Assembly: GCA_903931645.1 (NCBI GenBank)
Contig: CAIZDF010000355.1
Span: 1-7,599, forward strand
Length of the DNA: 7,599 nucleotides
Direction of reading: 5' to 3'
DNA from: an uncultured Tolumonas sp.
GTDB taxonomy: Bacteria > Pseudomonadota > Gammaproteobacteria > Enterobacterales > Aeromonadaceae
Positions 1-7,599 of this stretch are shown here, in pieces. Positions within the stretch are counted from its first letter, which is position 1, and each line of letters starts with the position of its first letter. The notes beneath the pieces are model-generated. The model did no database searches. It was given only the letters and a program-made list of their open reading frames with translations, and was not told the DNA's origin. The translations under genes and the position numbers were made by a program.

Positions 1-304
1 GTGTCATTTGGTGGAAGGCTCTAAAGTTCGTGCACTGTACGGTAACGACACCATTCAGGAACGTCACCGTCATCGTTATGAAGTGAATAATACCCTGTTG
101 CCGAAAATTGAAGCAGCAGGTTTGAAAGTGACCGGTTTGTCTGCGGACAAAAAACTGGTGGAAATTGTAGAGAATCCAGATCACCCATGGTTCGTAGCAG
201 TACAGTTCCATCCGGAATTTACCTCTACACCTCGTGACGGACATCCGCTGTTTGAAGGCTTCATTAAAGCCGCGGGTGAATACATGAAACGACACTTAAA
301 TTAA
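1..304 (+). CDS. pyrG: CTP synthase, C-terminal part (5' truncated by window start)
   Basis: This is the last 100 residues of CTP synthase, read in the frame starting at base 2 and ending at TAA 302-304. The enzyme makes CTP from UTP, ATP and glutamine in the cytoplasm. What remains is the end of the C-terminal class I glutaminase domain. RHRHRYEVN lies at about bases 62-88, and QFHPEF at 203-220 carries the His and Glu of the Cys-His-Glu glutaminase triad (by family knowledge; H515 and E517 in E. coli). The nucleophile Cys and the whole synthetase domain lie outside the window. The tail [11 protein letters not shown] matches the E. coli protein almost exactly. It sits 88 bases upstream of eno on the same strand, the standard gammaproteobacterial pyrG-eno pair. 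No terminator-like hairpin is visible between them, so cotranscription is plausible. Identification is secure. Confidence 0.97.
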   Translation, partial: CHLVEGSKVRALYGNDTIQERHRHRYEVNNTLLPKIEAAGLKVTGLSADKKLVEIVENPDHPWFVAVQFHPEFTSTPRDGHPLFEGFIKAAGEYMKRHLN

Positions 305-314
305 TCGACAATAA

Positions 315-1694
<1,380 letters not shown>

Positions 1695-1720
1695 TTCCTG
1701 TTTTCGCTAAAAAAATGATG

Positions 1721-1750
1721 AAGCCCCGCCAATTGGCGGGGCTTTCTTTT
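1721..1750 (+). terminator. intrinsic terminator after eno
   Basis: A perfect 10-bp stem, AAGCCCCGCC (1721-1730) with GGCGGGGCTT (1735-1744), closes on an AATT loop and is followed by TCTTTT (1745-1750). The stem is GC-rich and the whole 24-base core is an exact palindrome. This is a textbook Rho-independent terminator for eno. An A-run at 1709-1715 sits 5 bases upstream of the stem. No gene converges from the other side, so bidirectional function is not needed. Confidence 0.93.
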
Positions 1751-1778
1751 ATGGTGGAATGTGGGAAACTATGTCTCC

Positions 1779-1786
1779 AGGAGGAG
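1779..1786 (+). promoter_or_regulatory. strong ribosome binding site deciding the ftsB start
   Basis: AGGAGGAG ends 5 bases before ATG 1792. It is a near-perfect Shine-Dalgarno. It selects this ATG over the in-frame ATG at 1771, for which the same sequence would lie inside the coding region. Confidence 0.85.
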
Positions 1787-1791
1787 ACGAC

Positions 1792-2109
1792 ATGCGCCTG
1801 TTTACCCTTATCCTGATGGTTGTCTTGGCGTTAGTGCAACGCCAGCTCTGGTTCGGGAAAAACGGACTCGTTGAGTATCGACAAGTCTCAGAAAATTTAT
1901 TACGCCAGCAGGCTGATAATCAGAAGCTGCAAGAGCGTAATATGTTACTTAAAGAAGAAATTGAAGATCTTAAAAGTGGTCTTGAGGCCATTGAAGAATT
2001 AGCCCGAAATGATCTGGGTTTCATTAAACCCGGAGAAACTTTTTACCGAGTGCTGCCTCGCGACAGTGCTGGGCAAAACAAGAATAGTTCACTACCGAAG
2101 AGTGATTAA
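1792..2109 (+). CDS. ftsB: cell division protein FtsB
   Basis: FtsB is a small bitopic inner-membrane protein of the divisome. It pairs with FtsL through a coiled coil and, with FtsQ, controls activation of septal peptidoglycan synthesis by FtsWI. The product has 105 residues (E. coli 103). Residues 3-18 form a single hydrophobic membrane segment directly after MRL, with the bulk periplasmic. The family signature LWFGKNG is at 19-25. A heptad-like, Glu/Leu/Asn-rich coiled coil runs from about 28 to 70, and the conserved ARNDLGF and KPGETFYR follow at about 71-86. The last 15 residues are polar and variable. The start at 1792 is set by the strong Shine-Dalgarno and by alignment with E. coli FtsB. 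It is the first gene after the eno terminator, and ispD follows 3 bases after its stop. Confidence 0.95.
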   Translation: MRLFTLILMVVLALVQRQLWFGKNGLVEYRQVSENLLRQQADNQKLQERNMLLKEEIEDLKSGLEAIEELARNDLGFIKPGETFYRVLPRDSAGQNKNSSLPKSD

Positions 2110-2112
2110 GTC

Positions 2113-2796
2113 ATGCAGACATTTACTGCCGTAGTGCCCGCTGCAGGCCGGGGAAGCCGGATGCAGGCTAATAAGCCGAAACAATATTTGCCATTAGGCG
2201 ATAAGACGATCATTGAACATACGTTAACACGTTTGCTTTCACATCCGCAGATTGAAAAGATCGTGGTGGTGATTGCAGAAGATGATCAATATTTCCCCTC
2301 ATTGGCTTTGGCGACGCATCCTAAGATTGAGGTCACCTTTGGTGGCCCAGAGCGGGCAATTTCGGTATTAAATGGTTTAGCTTGTGTCGAAACCGATTGG
2401 GTGTTGGTGCATGATGCCGCCCGCCCTTGTATCACGCATGCTGATATGGATCGCTTACTGGCCGCTGTAGTGCATGGTGAAGATGGTGCGATTCTGGCGG
2501 TGCCAGTCAAAGACACCATGAAACGTGCTGATCCACAGCAGCATATTGAACAAACCGTTGAACGTGGTCATCTTTGGCATGCATTAACACCGCAGATGTT
2601 TCCAACTCAGCAACTGGCCGATGCGATAGATGCTGGTCTTGCTCAGTCTATGGTGTTGACTGACGATGCGTCAGCCATGGAATTGGCGGGGTTCAAACCA
2701 TTACTGGTTACCGGACGAGCTGATAACATCAAGGTGACTCAACCGGAAGATCTGGCATTGGCGGCATTTATTCTGCAGCAACAGGAGTTGGCATGA
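2113..2796 (+). CDS. ispD: 2-C-methyl-D-erythritol 4-phosphate cytidylyltransferase
   Basis: IspD catalyses the third step of the MEP isoprenoid pathway, transferring CMP from CTP to methylerythritol 4-phosphate. The product has 227 residues (E. coli 236). The nucleotide-binding start [11 protein letters not shown] with PKQY is at residues 7-25, where R16 and K23 correspond to E. coli R20 and K27. VHDAARPC at 99-106 contains D101 (E. coli D106). DTMKRA is at 134-139 and [13 protein letters not shown] at about 148-160, with R151 matching the substrate-binding R157. GRADNIKVT at 201-209 carries K207 (E. coli K213). All expected active-site residues are present. The gene begins 3 bases after ftsB and its stop overlaps the ispF start as ATGA (2793-2796), indicating translational coupling with the enzyme two steps later in the same pathway. 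Confidence 0.98.
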   Translation: MQTFTAVVPAAGRGSRMQANKPKQYLPLGDKTIIEHTLTRLLSHPQIEKIVVVIAEDDQYFPSLALATHPKIEVTFGGPERAISVLNGLACVETDWVLVHDAARPCITHADMDRLLAAVVHGEDGAILAVPVKDTMKRADPQQHIEQTVERGHLWHALTPQMFPTQQLADAIDAGLAQSMVLTDDASAMELAGFKPLLVTGRADNIKVTQPEDLALAAFILQQQELA

Positions 2797-3275
2797 TCCG
2801 GATCGGTCACGGTTTTGATGTGCATCGCTTTGGTGGTGAAGGGCCTTGTATTCTTGGTGGGGTTGCTGTGCCCTATGAACAAGGTCTGCTCGCTCATTCA
2901 GATGGTGATGTGGTATTACATGCGGTTGCCGATGCGTTATTGGGTGCTATTGCTGCCGGTGATATCGGTCGTCATTTTCCGGATACCGATCCGCAGTTTA
3001 AAGGTGTTGATAGCCGTATTTTGCTGCGTGATGTGTTCGCGCGGGTCAAAAATAGTGGTTTTCAGCTCGGTAATCTCGACGTCACTATCATTGCTCAGGC
3101 CCCGAAGATGGCACCGCATATCCCGGCTATGTGTCTGAATCTGGCTGCTGATCTAGAATGTCAGCTTTCACAGGTCAATGTTAAAGCGACGACTACCGAG
3201 AAATTAGGTTTTACTGGTCGTAAAGAAGGTATTGCCGTCGAAGCGGTCGTTTTACTGGTTGCTGCTGATGAATAA
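2793..3275 (+). CDS. ispF: 2-C-methyl-D-erythritol 2,4-cyclodiphosphate synthase
   Basis: IspF cyclises CDP-methylerythritol 2-phosphate to methylerythritol 2,4-cyclodiphosphate with release of CMP. It is the fifth MEP-pathway enzyme and acts as a homotrimer with one divalent metal per active site. The product has 160 residues (E. coli 159). The metal ligands D9 and H11 are in GHGFDVHRF and H43 is in the motif [12 protein letters not shown]. The family signatures [10 protein letters not shown] (57-66) and [15 protein letters not shown] (133-147) are intact. The intermediate enzyme IspE is not in the window, as is normal for this locus. A GGAG at 2784-2787 inside ispD serves as the Shine-Dalgarno. 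The end of the gene overlaps truD by 8 bases. Confidence 0.98.
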   Translation: MIRIGHGFDVHRFGGEGPCILGGVAVPYEQGLLAHSDGDVVLHAVADALLGAIAAGDIGRHFPDTDPQFKGVDSRILLRDVFARVKNSGFQLGNLDVTIIAQAPKMAPHIPAMCLNLAADLECQLSQVNVKATTTEKLGFTGRKEGIAVEAVVLLVAADE

Positions 3276-4326
3276 TGAATTCGACCTAAATTGGCCATAC
3301 CGTTTTGGTCAGCCAACACAGTCTGCACTGTTAAAAGCTGAACCAGCAGATTTTCAGGTATTTGAAGATCTGGGTTTTATGCCGAGTGGACAAGGCGAGC
3401 ATTTGTTTGTCCGCATTCGCAAAACCGGCGAAAACACCGCGTGGGTGGCTAAATTACTGTCTGATCATACTGGGCTACCGCTTTCGTCAGTCAGTTGGGC
3501 CGGGCTTAAAGATCGGCATGCAATAACGGAACAATGGTTTGGATTACACCTACCGGGGAAACCAGATCCTGATCTACGCGGGTTTGAGTCTGAAAATATT
3601 CAGGTTTTGCAGACCATTCGACACGATAAAAAGCTGAGACCGGGTGTATTGCGTGGTAACTTATTCCGCATACATCTGCGAGATATTCAACAAAGCCGTG
3701 ATCTAGATTTGCGCTTGCAACAGATCTCGCAATTAGGCGTTCCCAATTATTTTGGCCCGCAACGATTTGGCCATGACGGTAACAATTTGCAGATTGCTGC
3801 CGATATGTTTAATGGCCGTCGGATTCATGATCGGCAAAAACGGGCGATCTATTTATCTGCCGCCCGTAGCTATATTTTTAATCGGGTTGTCGCTGCCCGT
3901 ATCCGAGATAACTGTTTGCAAGAGCCGATGCTGGGCGACTGCCTGATGTTTAATAATTCCGACAGTTGTCTAGTCGTTGATAAAAGTGTGCGTAATAACC
4001 AACTTGCTCAGCGTATCGAGTTTGGCGAATTAGTGACTACGGCTCCGTTATGGGGGCGGGGTGTCAGTCAGGCGGAAGGTGATGCCTTGGCGTGGGAGTC
4101 TTCTGTTTTAGCTGAACATGCCGACTGGTTGCTGGCATTAGAAAAGGCCGGCATGCAGCAAGAACGCCGCCGGGCAGTATTACGTACTAATGATTTACGC
4201 TGGCGCTGGTTGGATAATGCCTTAGAGCTGCATTTTTCATTATCTTCCGGTAGTTATGCTACCAGTTTGATCCGTGAACTGGTCAATATAAGAGAAAATA
4301 CGCGCGATGAAAATTCTGGTCAGTAA
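3268..4326 (+). CDS. truD: tRNA pseudouridine(13) synthase TruD
   Basis: TruD isomerises U13 of certain tRNAs (tRNA-Glu in E. coli) to pseudouridine. The product has 352 residues (E. coli 349). Catalytic Asp is D82 in [15 protein letters not shown] (76-90), equivalent to E. coli D80. The second family signature, [11 protein letters not shown], is at 158-168. The C-terminus carries [12 protein letters not shown], like E. coli AGSFATSVVREL. The start ATG at 3268 overlaps the last 8 bases of ispF and gives an N-terminus of family length; the open frame reaches back to 3232 but adds unrelated residues. No Shine-Dalgarno is visible just upstream (sequence TTGCTGCTG), so initiation probably depends on ribosomes finishing ispF. 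Its 3' end overlaps surE by 20 bases. Confidence 0.97.
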   Translation: MNNEFDLNWPYRFGQPTQSALLKAEPADFQVFEDLGFMPSGQGEHLFVRIRKTGENTAWVAKLLSDHTGLPLSSVSWAGLKDRHAITEQWFGLHLPGKPDPDLRGFESENIQVLQTIRHDKKLRPGVLRGNLFRIHLRDIQQSRDLDLRLQQISQLGVPNYFGPQRFGHDGNNLQIAADMFNGRRIHDRQKRAIYLSAARSYIFNRVVAARIRDNCLQEPMLGDCLMFNNSDSCLVVDKSVRNNQLAQRIEFGELVTTAPLWGRGVSQAEGDALAWESSVLAEHADWLLALEKAGMQQERRRAVLRTNDLRWRWLDNALELHFSLSSGSYATSLIRELVNIRENTRDENSGQ

Positions 4327-5053
4327 TGATGATGGCGTGAATGCACAAGGCTTGCATTGTCTGAGTGAAGTCTTACGTTCACTGGGTGATGTGGTTGTCG
4401 TTGCGCCTGATCGTAATCGTAGTGGTGCCAGTAACTCATTGACGCTGGAAAATCCGATCCGGGTTGAAATACTCGAAGAAGGAAAACGTTATTCTGTGAA
4501 AGGCACGCCAACCGATTGTGTGCATTTTGCCGTGAATAAATTGTTGGATCCTTGGCCGGATATCGTTGTATCAGGTATTAACCACGGCGCCAATTTAGGT
4601 GATGATGTTATTTATTCCGGTACTGTAGCTGCGGCGACTGAAGGCCGACATATGGGCTTACCTGCGGTTGCGGTATCATTGGTTGGCGAAACGCATTTTG
4701 CGTCTGCGGCCCATTATGCATGTCTGCTAGTTTCTCGTTTGCGTACACATCCACTGCCGTCAGATCAGATCCTGAACGTTAACGTACCCGATCTACCGTT
4801 AGAACAGATTAAAGGTATCAAAGTCACCCGATTAGGCAATCGCCATCGCGGTGAAAAAATGCTGGTTATGCAAGATCCGCGTGGTAAACCCGTCTACTGG
4901 ATCGGTCCACCAGGTGAAAAACAGGATGCGGGAGAAGGTACCGATTTCCATGCTATTGAACATGGGTTTGTATCTATTACGCCATTACAAGTTGATATGA
5001 CGGCGTACGCCAGTGTGGCGGAACTAGCATCATGGATTGGGGAGTTTAAATAG
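4307..5053 (+). CDS. surE: 5'/3'-nucleotidase SurE (stationary-phase survival protein)
   Basis: SurE is a metal-dependent nucleoside monophosphate phosphatase linked to stationary-phase survival. It may also cleave short polyphosphate. The product has 248 residues (E. coli 253). The metal site is complete: D8 and D9 in SNDDG, S39 in [12 protein letters not shown] (35-46) and N92 in [13 protein letters not shown] (88-100). [14 protein letters not shown] and [15 protein letters not shown] are also characteristic. The start at 4307 gives the exact family N-terminus [10 protein letters not shown], although it lies 20 bases inside truD. Only a weak AGAG (4291-4294) is upstream, so coupling to truD translation is likely. 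The stop TAG 5051-5053 lies 1 base before the pcm start. Clustering with pcm, nlpD and rpoS is the classic arrangement. Confidence 0.98.
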   Translation: MKILVSNDDGVNAQGLHCLSEVLRSLGDVVVVAPDRNRSGASNSLTLENPIRVEILEEGKRYSVKGTPTDCVHFAVNKLLDPWPDIVVSGINHGANLGDDVIYSGTVAAATEGRHMGLPAVAVSLVGETHFASAAHYACLLVSRLRTHPLPSDQILNVNVPDLPLEQIKGIKVTRLGNRHRGEKMLVMQDPRGKPVYWIGPPGEKQDAGEGTDFHAIEHGFVSITPLQVDMTAYASVAELASWIGEFK

Positions 5054-5054
5054 C

Positions 5055-5681
5055 GTGCGTGGCACGGTGGCTTATCTTTTAATCAAACAGTTGCAAGAAC
5101 TCGGCATCCGGGATGAACGAGTGCTTTCTGCTATGGCGAATGTGCCGCGCAACTACTTTGTTGATGAAGCCATCTCGCATCAGGCATGGGACAATACCGC
5201 TTTACCCATTGGTTTTGGTCAGACAATTTCGCAACCTTATATTGTTGCCCGCATGACTGAACAGCTGATTGAATATAATCCGCAAAGTGTATTAGAAGTG
5301 GGCACCGGTTCGGGTTATCAAACGGCGGTGTTATCACAACTCATTCCGCATGTTTACAGTGTTGAACGAATTAAAGCATTGCAATATCAGGCTCGTCGTC
5401 GGTTGCAGCGCCTTGATTTACACAATGTCTCTATGCGGCATGGTGATGGCTGGGCTGGCTGGACGAGTAAAGCGCCATTTGATGCAATTATTGTTACCGC
5501 TGCCGCGGAAAAAGTACCGGAAGCGTTATTGGCACAACTGGCTGATGGGGGGCGGATGGTGATCCCCGTTGGTGAGTATAAGCAAGAACTGTTACTGATA
5601 GAAAAATATGGTAATAAGACCAGAACGGAAGTGCTTGAAGCTGTTCGCTTTGTGCCTTTGGTTCATGGTGAATTAATGTGA
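5055..5681 (+). CDS. pcm: protein-L-isoaspartate(D-aspartate) O-methyltransferase
   Basis: Pcm uses S-adenosylmethionine to methylate isoaspartyl residues in age-damaged proteins, starting their repair. With the GTG start at 5055 the product is 208 residues, the same length as E. coli Pcm. Visible are PRNYFVDEA (31-39), [19 protein letters not shown] (44-62, including the active-site Ser59), the SAM-binding motif [13 protein letters not shown] (79-90), SVERI (102-106), RHGDGW (128-133), [10 protein letters not shown] (141-150) and [12 protein letters not shown] at the C-terminus. GTG is preferred to TTG 5037 because it keeps the family length, lies directly after the surE stop, and has GGGGAG at 5039-5044 as Shine-Dalgarno. 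Its stop TGA (5679-5681) overlaps a possible GTG start of nlpD. Confidence 0.97.
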   Translation: MRGTVAYLLIKQLQELGIRDERVLSAMANVPRNYFVDEAISHQAWDNTALPIGFGQTISQPYIVARMTEQLIEYNPQSVLEVGTGSGYQTAVLSQLIPHVYSVERIKALQYQARRRLQRLDLHNVSMRHGDGWAGWTSKAPFDAIIVTAAAEKVPEALLAQLADGGRMVIPVGEYKQELLLIEKYGNKTRTEVLEAVRFVPLVHGELM

Positions 5682-5704
5682 CGTTTAATTCAGCTTGGGC
5701 ATTC

Positions 5705-6814
5705 ATGCGTAACTATAAAACACAACCTGTCGTTGTCTGCATTCTAATATTACTGTTTTCTGCGGTATTAACAGCATGTTCACTAAATACCACACCAGCA
5801 CCAGTACGAGATGCTGGCAGTAAGCGTAATGTTAAGCCTTCATATCGTAATAGTGCATCACCAATTCTTAGGAATGATTCAACTCGCGTATTGCCTGTCG
5901 GGTCTGCGGGCATAGAACGCCCTAAATTAGCCCCCGGTACACCCTATACAGTGAAGCCGGGCGATACCTTATATGCCATTGCCTGGATGTATGGCGCCGA
6001 TGTTAGAGTCTTGGCAGAACAAAATGGCTTAGATGCAACACATCATGTGAGAACAGGGCAGGTGATCCATTATTCTCTACCTAATGGCTTATCATCACCG
6101 TCTAATGCTGTCGAAGTGCATAGCTTGCCTGATCATAAAGTCAAAGTCGGTGATAGCTTGTCGATTCTGGCAGAAAAAAATGGCTTTCGTTTAGCTGAAT
6201 TAGGTGCGTTTAACCATATCAAAGCGCCTTACGTGATCCATCCCGGACAAATAATTCATTTTCCTGCACAAACATCTACTGGCATCAGTTCCGATGCAAC
6301 AAACAGTCCAGCTTTTGGTTCAAAAGACTCCTTTAATATGGAGCGTGCTGTAGATCAGAAATCTGAAAAAAGCAATTCGAAATCGGTTGTTGACAAATAT
6401 CAAACAGATTACTCTGATTCTGCGAAACAAATTAATAACAAGTTGTTAACTTGGCGTTGGCCAGCTAAAGGAACCGTTGTTGGTGGCTTTAGTGCTGGTG
6501 AACAGAGTAATAAAGGGATAGATATATCAGGTAAGCGTGGTCAGCCGGTGGTCGCTGCAGCAGGTGGGCGAGTTGTCTATGCGGGGAATGCTCTTCGTGG
6601 ATATGGAAATCTGATCATTATTAAACATAACGAAGATTATCTTTCAGCGTATGCTCACAATGATGCGTTGCGAGTAACAGAGCAGCAAGTGGTTAAAGCT
6701 GGGCAAAAGATAGCCGATATGGGTAGTAGCGAATCATCAGACGTTAGATTGCATTTTGAGATTCGTTACCGCGGGCAATCTGTAAATCCGTTGAGATATT
6801 TGCCGAAACGATAG
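5705..6814 (+). CDS. nlpD: NlpD-type lipoprotein: two LysM domains and a degenerate M23 domain (amidase activator)
   Basis: NlpD is an outer-membrane lipoprotein that, in E. coli, binds septal peptidoglycan and activates the amidase AmiC for daughter-cell separation. From ATG 5705 the product has 369 residues (E. coli 379). Residues 1-24 are a lipoprotein signal peptide (RNYK, a hydrophobic run, lipobox LTAC) with lipidation at C25; S26 fits outer-membrane sorting. Two LysM domains follow, at about 80-124 (YTVKPGDTLYAIA) and 143-187 (HKVKVGDSLSILA). A Ser/Asn/Lys-rich linker spans about 188-247 and an M23/LytM domain spans about 250-365. The M23 metal and catalytic residues are incomplete: N269 replaces His in the HxGxD motif and R348 replaces the first His of HxH. 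D273, H318 and H350 remain. This is the same degeneracy as E. coli NlpD, so it should be an activator and not a hydrolase. An alternative GTG start at 5678 overlaps the pcm stop, has GGTGA upstream, and would add 9 residues. Confidence 0.95.
   Translation: MRNYKTQPVVVCILILLFSAVLTACSLNTTPAPVRDAGSKRNVKPSYRNSASPILRNDSTRVLPVGSAGIERPKLAPGTPYTVKPGDTLYAIAWMYGADVRVLAEQNGLDATHHVRTGQVIHYSLPNGLSSPSNAVEVHSLPDHKVKVGDSLSILAEKNGFRLAELGAFNHIKAPYVIHPGQIIHFPAQTSTGISSDATNSPAFGSKDSFNMERAVDQKSEKSNSKSVVDKYQTDYSDSAKQINNKLLTWRWPAKGTVVGGFSAGEQSNKGIDISGKRGQPVVAAAGGRVVYAGNALRGYGNLIIIKHNEDYLSAYAHNDALRVTEQQVVKAGQKIADMGSSESSDVRLHFEIRYRGQSVNPLRYLPKR
6390..6418 (+). promoter_or_regulatory. candidate rpoS promoter inside nlpD
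   Basis: A perfect -35 box TTGACA (6390-6395) is followed after exactly 17 bases by TCTGAT (6413-6418), a 4 of 6 match to TATAAT. An A/T-rich, UP-like tract lies just upstream (about 6363-6384). Transcription from here would begin near 6425 and give rpoS a leader of about 440 bases. In E. coli the main rpoS promoter also lies within nlpD and yields a long leader (567 bases), so the position is sensible. It falls in the low-constraint linker codons between LysM2 and the M23 domain. The weak -10, lacking the key second-position A, limits confidence. Confidence 0.4.
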
Positions 6815-6852
6815 CTCCACATTACATGTCTCATCAGACACTTTGTGGAGCT
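6813..6852 (+). promoter_or_regulatory. nested hairpin in the nlpD-rpoS gap (rpoS leader)
   Basis: AGCTCCACA (6813-6821) pairs perfectly with TGTGGAGCT (6844-6852), a 9-bp stem. Within its loop TGTCT (6827-6831) pairs with AGACA (6836-6840) around CATC, giving a two-part hairpin with an internal loop. It ends 1 base before the rpoS Shine-Dalgarno region. The left arm includes the last two bases of the nlpD stop codon. It is not followed by a T-run, so it is not an intrinsic terminator. A role in controlling rpoS translation or mRNA stability is an inference. Confidence 0.6.
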
Positions 6853-6853
6853 C

Positions 6854-6863
6854 AAGGAGGGGG
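6854..6863 (+). promoter_or_regulatory. very strong rpoS ribosome binding site
   Basis: AAGGAGG (6854-6860), extended by three more Gs, lies 5 bases before ATG 6866. It is nearly fully complementary to the 16S rRNA 3' end and the strongest Shine-Dalgarno in the window along with that of ftsB. A second GGAG (6847-6850) lies in the right arm of the adjacent hairpin. Confidence 0.85.
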
Positions 6864-6865
6864 CC

Positions 6866-7599
6866 ATGAGTGTAACTGAACGTGCTGATAGCGACTTAGA
6901 TCTGTTGGATTTACAAGATCCGGTTGATGACGTAGAAGACATTACTGATGTTGATGTCGACATGGCAGAAGTTGAGCCTGTTGATGAATTATTGCTATCT
7001 CCCACCATAACCAAAGTCATGGATGCGACTCAGCTTTATCTGGGTGAAATTGGTTTTTCACCGTTGCTGACTGCAGAAGAAGAAGTTTATTTTGCCCGTC
7101 GTGCTTTACGCGGTGATGAAGCTGCCCGTAACCGCATGATTGAATCTAATTTACGCCTCGTGGTTAAAATTGCCCGCCGTTACAATAATCGTGGTCTTGC
7201 ATTATTAGACTTGGTGGAAGAAGGCAATTTAGGTCTTATTCGTGCTGTTGAAAAATTTGATCCGGAACGTGGCTTCCGTTTTTCAACCTATGCGACATGG
7301 TGGATCCGTCAAACAGTTGAACGTGCCATTATGAATCAAACGCGCACCATTCGCTTACCGATCCATGTAGTTAAAGAGCTGAATGTCTATCTGCGTACGG
7401 CACGTGAACTAGCCCAACGTCTGGATCATGAACCTACCGCGGAAGATATTGCATTTTTGCTGGATAAGCCGGTAGAAGAAGTTTCTCGTATGCTGAAACT
7501 GAACGAGAAAATTTGCTCTGTCGACACACCAATTGCCGGTGATGGTGATAAATCACTGATCGATATTCTGACCGATGATCGCATTAATTGCCCTGAAGA
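6866..7599 (+). CDS. rpoS: RNA polymerase sigma factor RpoS (3' truncated by window end)
   Basis: RpoS (sigma38) directs RNA polymerase to stationary-phase and general stress genes. The window holds the first 244 codons plus two bases, open to the end. An acidic N-terminal segment (residues 8-41, 16 Asp/Glu) precedes region 1.2 starting at [11 protein letters not shown] (53-63). Region 2 includes [18 protein letters not shown] (115-132) and [12 protein letters not shown] (138-149), for core binding, -10 recognition and melting. Region 3 runs from about 157 ([11 protein letters not shown]) to about 238. Region 4 is missing because the window ends. K170 in VVKEL corresponds to E. coli K173, the residue needed for RssB-directed ClpXP proteolysis, so regulated turnover is likely conserved. 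The N-terminus is 3 residues shorter than E. coli's up to this point. The RpoS-specific alignment and the nlpD neighbour distinguish it from RpoD and RpoH. ATG 6866 is set by the strong Shine-Dalgarno. Confidence 0.98.
   Translation, partial: MSVTERADSDLDLLDLQDPVDDVEDITDVDVDMAEVEPVDELLLSPTITKVMDATQLYLGEIGFSPLLTAEEEVYFARRALRGDEAARNRMIESNLRLVVKIARRYNNRGLALLDLVEEGNLGLIRAVEKFDPERGFRFSTYATWWIRQTVERAIMNQTRTIRLPIHVVKELNVYLRTARELAQRLDHEPTAEDIAFLLDKPVEEVSRMLKLNEKICSVDTPIAGDGDKSLIDILTDDRINCPE

Noticed and set aside
1759..1791. Earlier starts for ftsB, including ATG 1771
   Set aside because: The best Shine-Dalgarno would lie inside the gene, and the added residues do not fit the FtsB N-terminus, where the membrane segment follows almost at once.
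2815..3138. Second + strand frame within ispF (107 codons)
   Set aside because: It is an out-of-frame shadow of a clear IspF gene, with no Shine-Dalgarno and low-complexity hydrophobic content.
5547..5552. Run of six G in pcm as a possible phase-variation tract
   Set aside because: It is short, it encodes conserved Asp-Gly-Gly codons in frame, and the gene is intact; six bases is too little to suggest a contingency locus.
6041..6065. TGTGA half-site in nlpD as a possible CRP site
   Set aside because: No matching TCACA half-site at the right spacing is present.
6766..7020. Minus-strand frame across the nlpD-rpoS junction (84 codons)
   Set aside because: The product is Ser/Thr/Met-rich low complexity, the complement of the Asp-rich rpoS N-terminus, with no credible start signal or homology.

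Overview
The window is a stretch of ordinary gammaproteobacterial core chromosome. All genes are on the + strand: pyrG (3' end), eno, ftsB, ispD, ispF, truD, surE, pcm, nlpD and rpoS (5' part). I see no mobile element, CRISPR array, tRNA, rRNA or foreign-looking segment. The proteins resemble their E. coli counterparts closely in length and motifs. The direct junction of pyrG-eno to the ftsB...rpoS cluster, which as I recall is split in E. coli, points to an Aeromonadales/Vibrionales/Alteromonadales-type genome. The moderate base composition (about half GC by eye) would fit something like Tolumonas better than the GC-rich Aeromonas, but that is a guess and not a sequence match.

Layout: (1) 1-304, the C-terminal part of CTP synthase, with the glutaminase His and Glu. 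(2) 393-1694, enolase, with the codon bias of a very highly expressed gene, closed by a strong intrinsic terminator at 1721-1750. (3) 1792-5681, a compact run ftsB-ispD-ispF-truD-surE-pcm in which neighbours overlap or lie 1-3 bases apart, so translational coupling is likely. (4) nlpD, a lipoprotein with two LysM domains and a catalytically degenerate M23 domain. (5) A 51-base gap with a two-part hairpin and a very strong Shine-Dalgarno sequence, then rpoS, cut off by the window end before sigma region 4.

The genes mix cell division (FtsB; NlpD as amidase activator), isoprenoid synthesis (IspD and IspF of the MEP pathway), RNA modification (TruD), and stationary-phase survival and repair (SurE, Pcm, RpoS). 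The points most worth a second look are regulatory. They are the nested hairpin just upstream of the rpoS ribosome binding site, a consensus -35 box inside the nlpD linker where an rpoS promoter would be expected, and the absence of an obvious promoter between the eno terminator and ftsB. The tandem LysM arrangement of NlpD is the main protein-level oddity. I found no convincing new biological system here.
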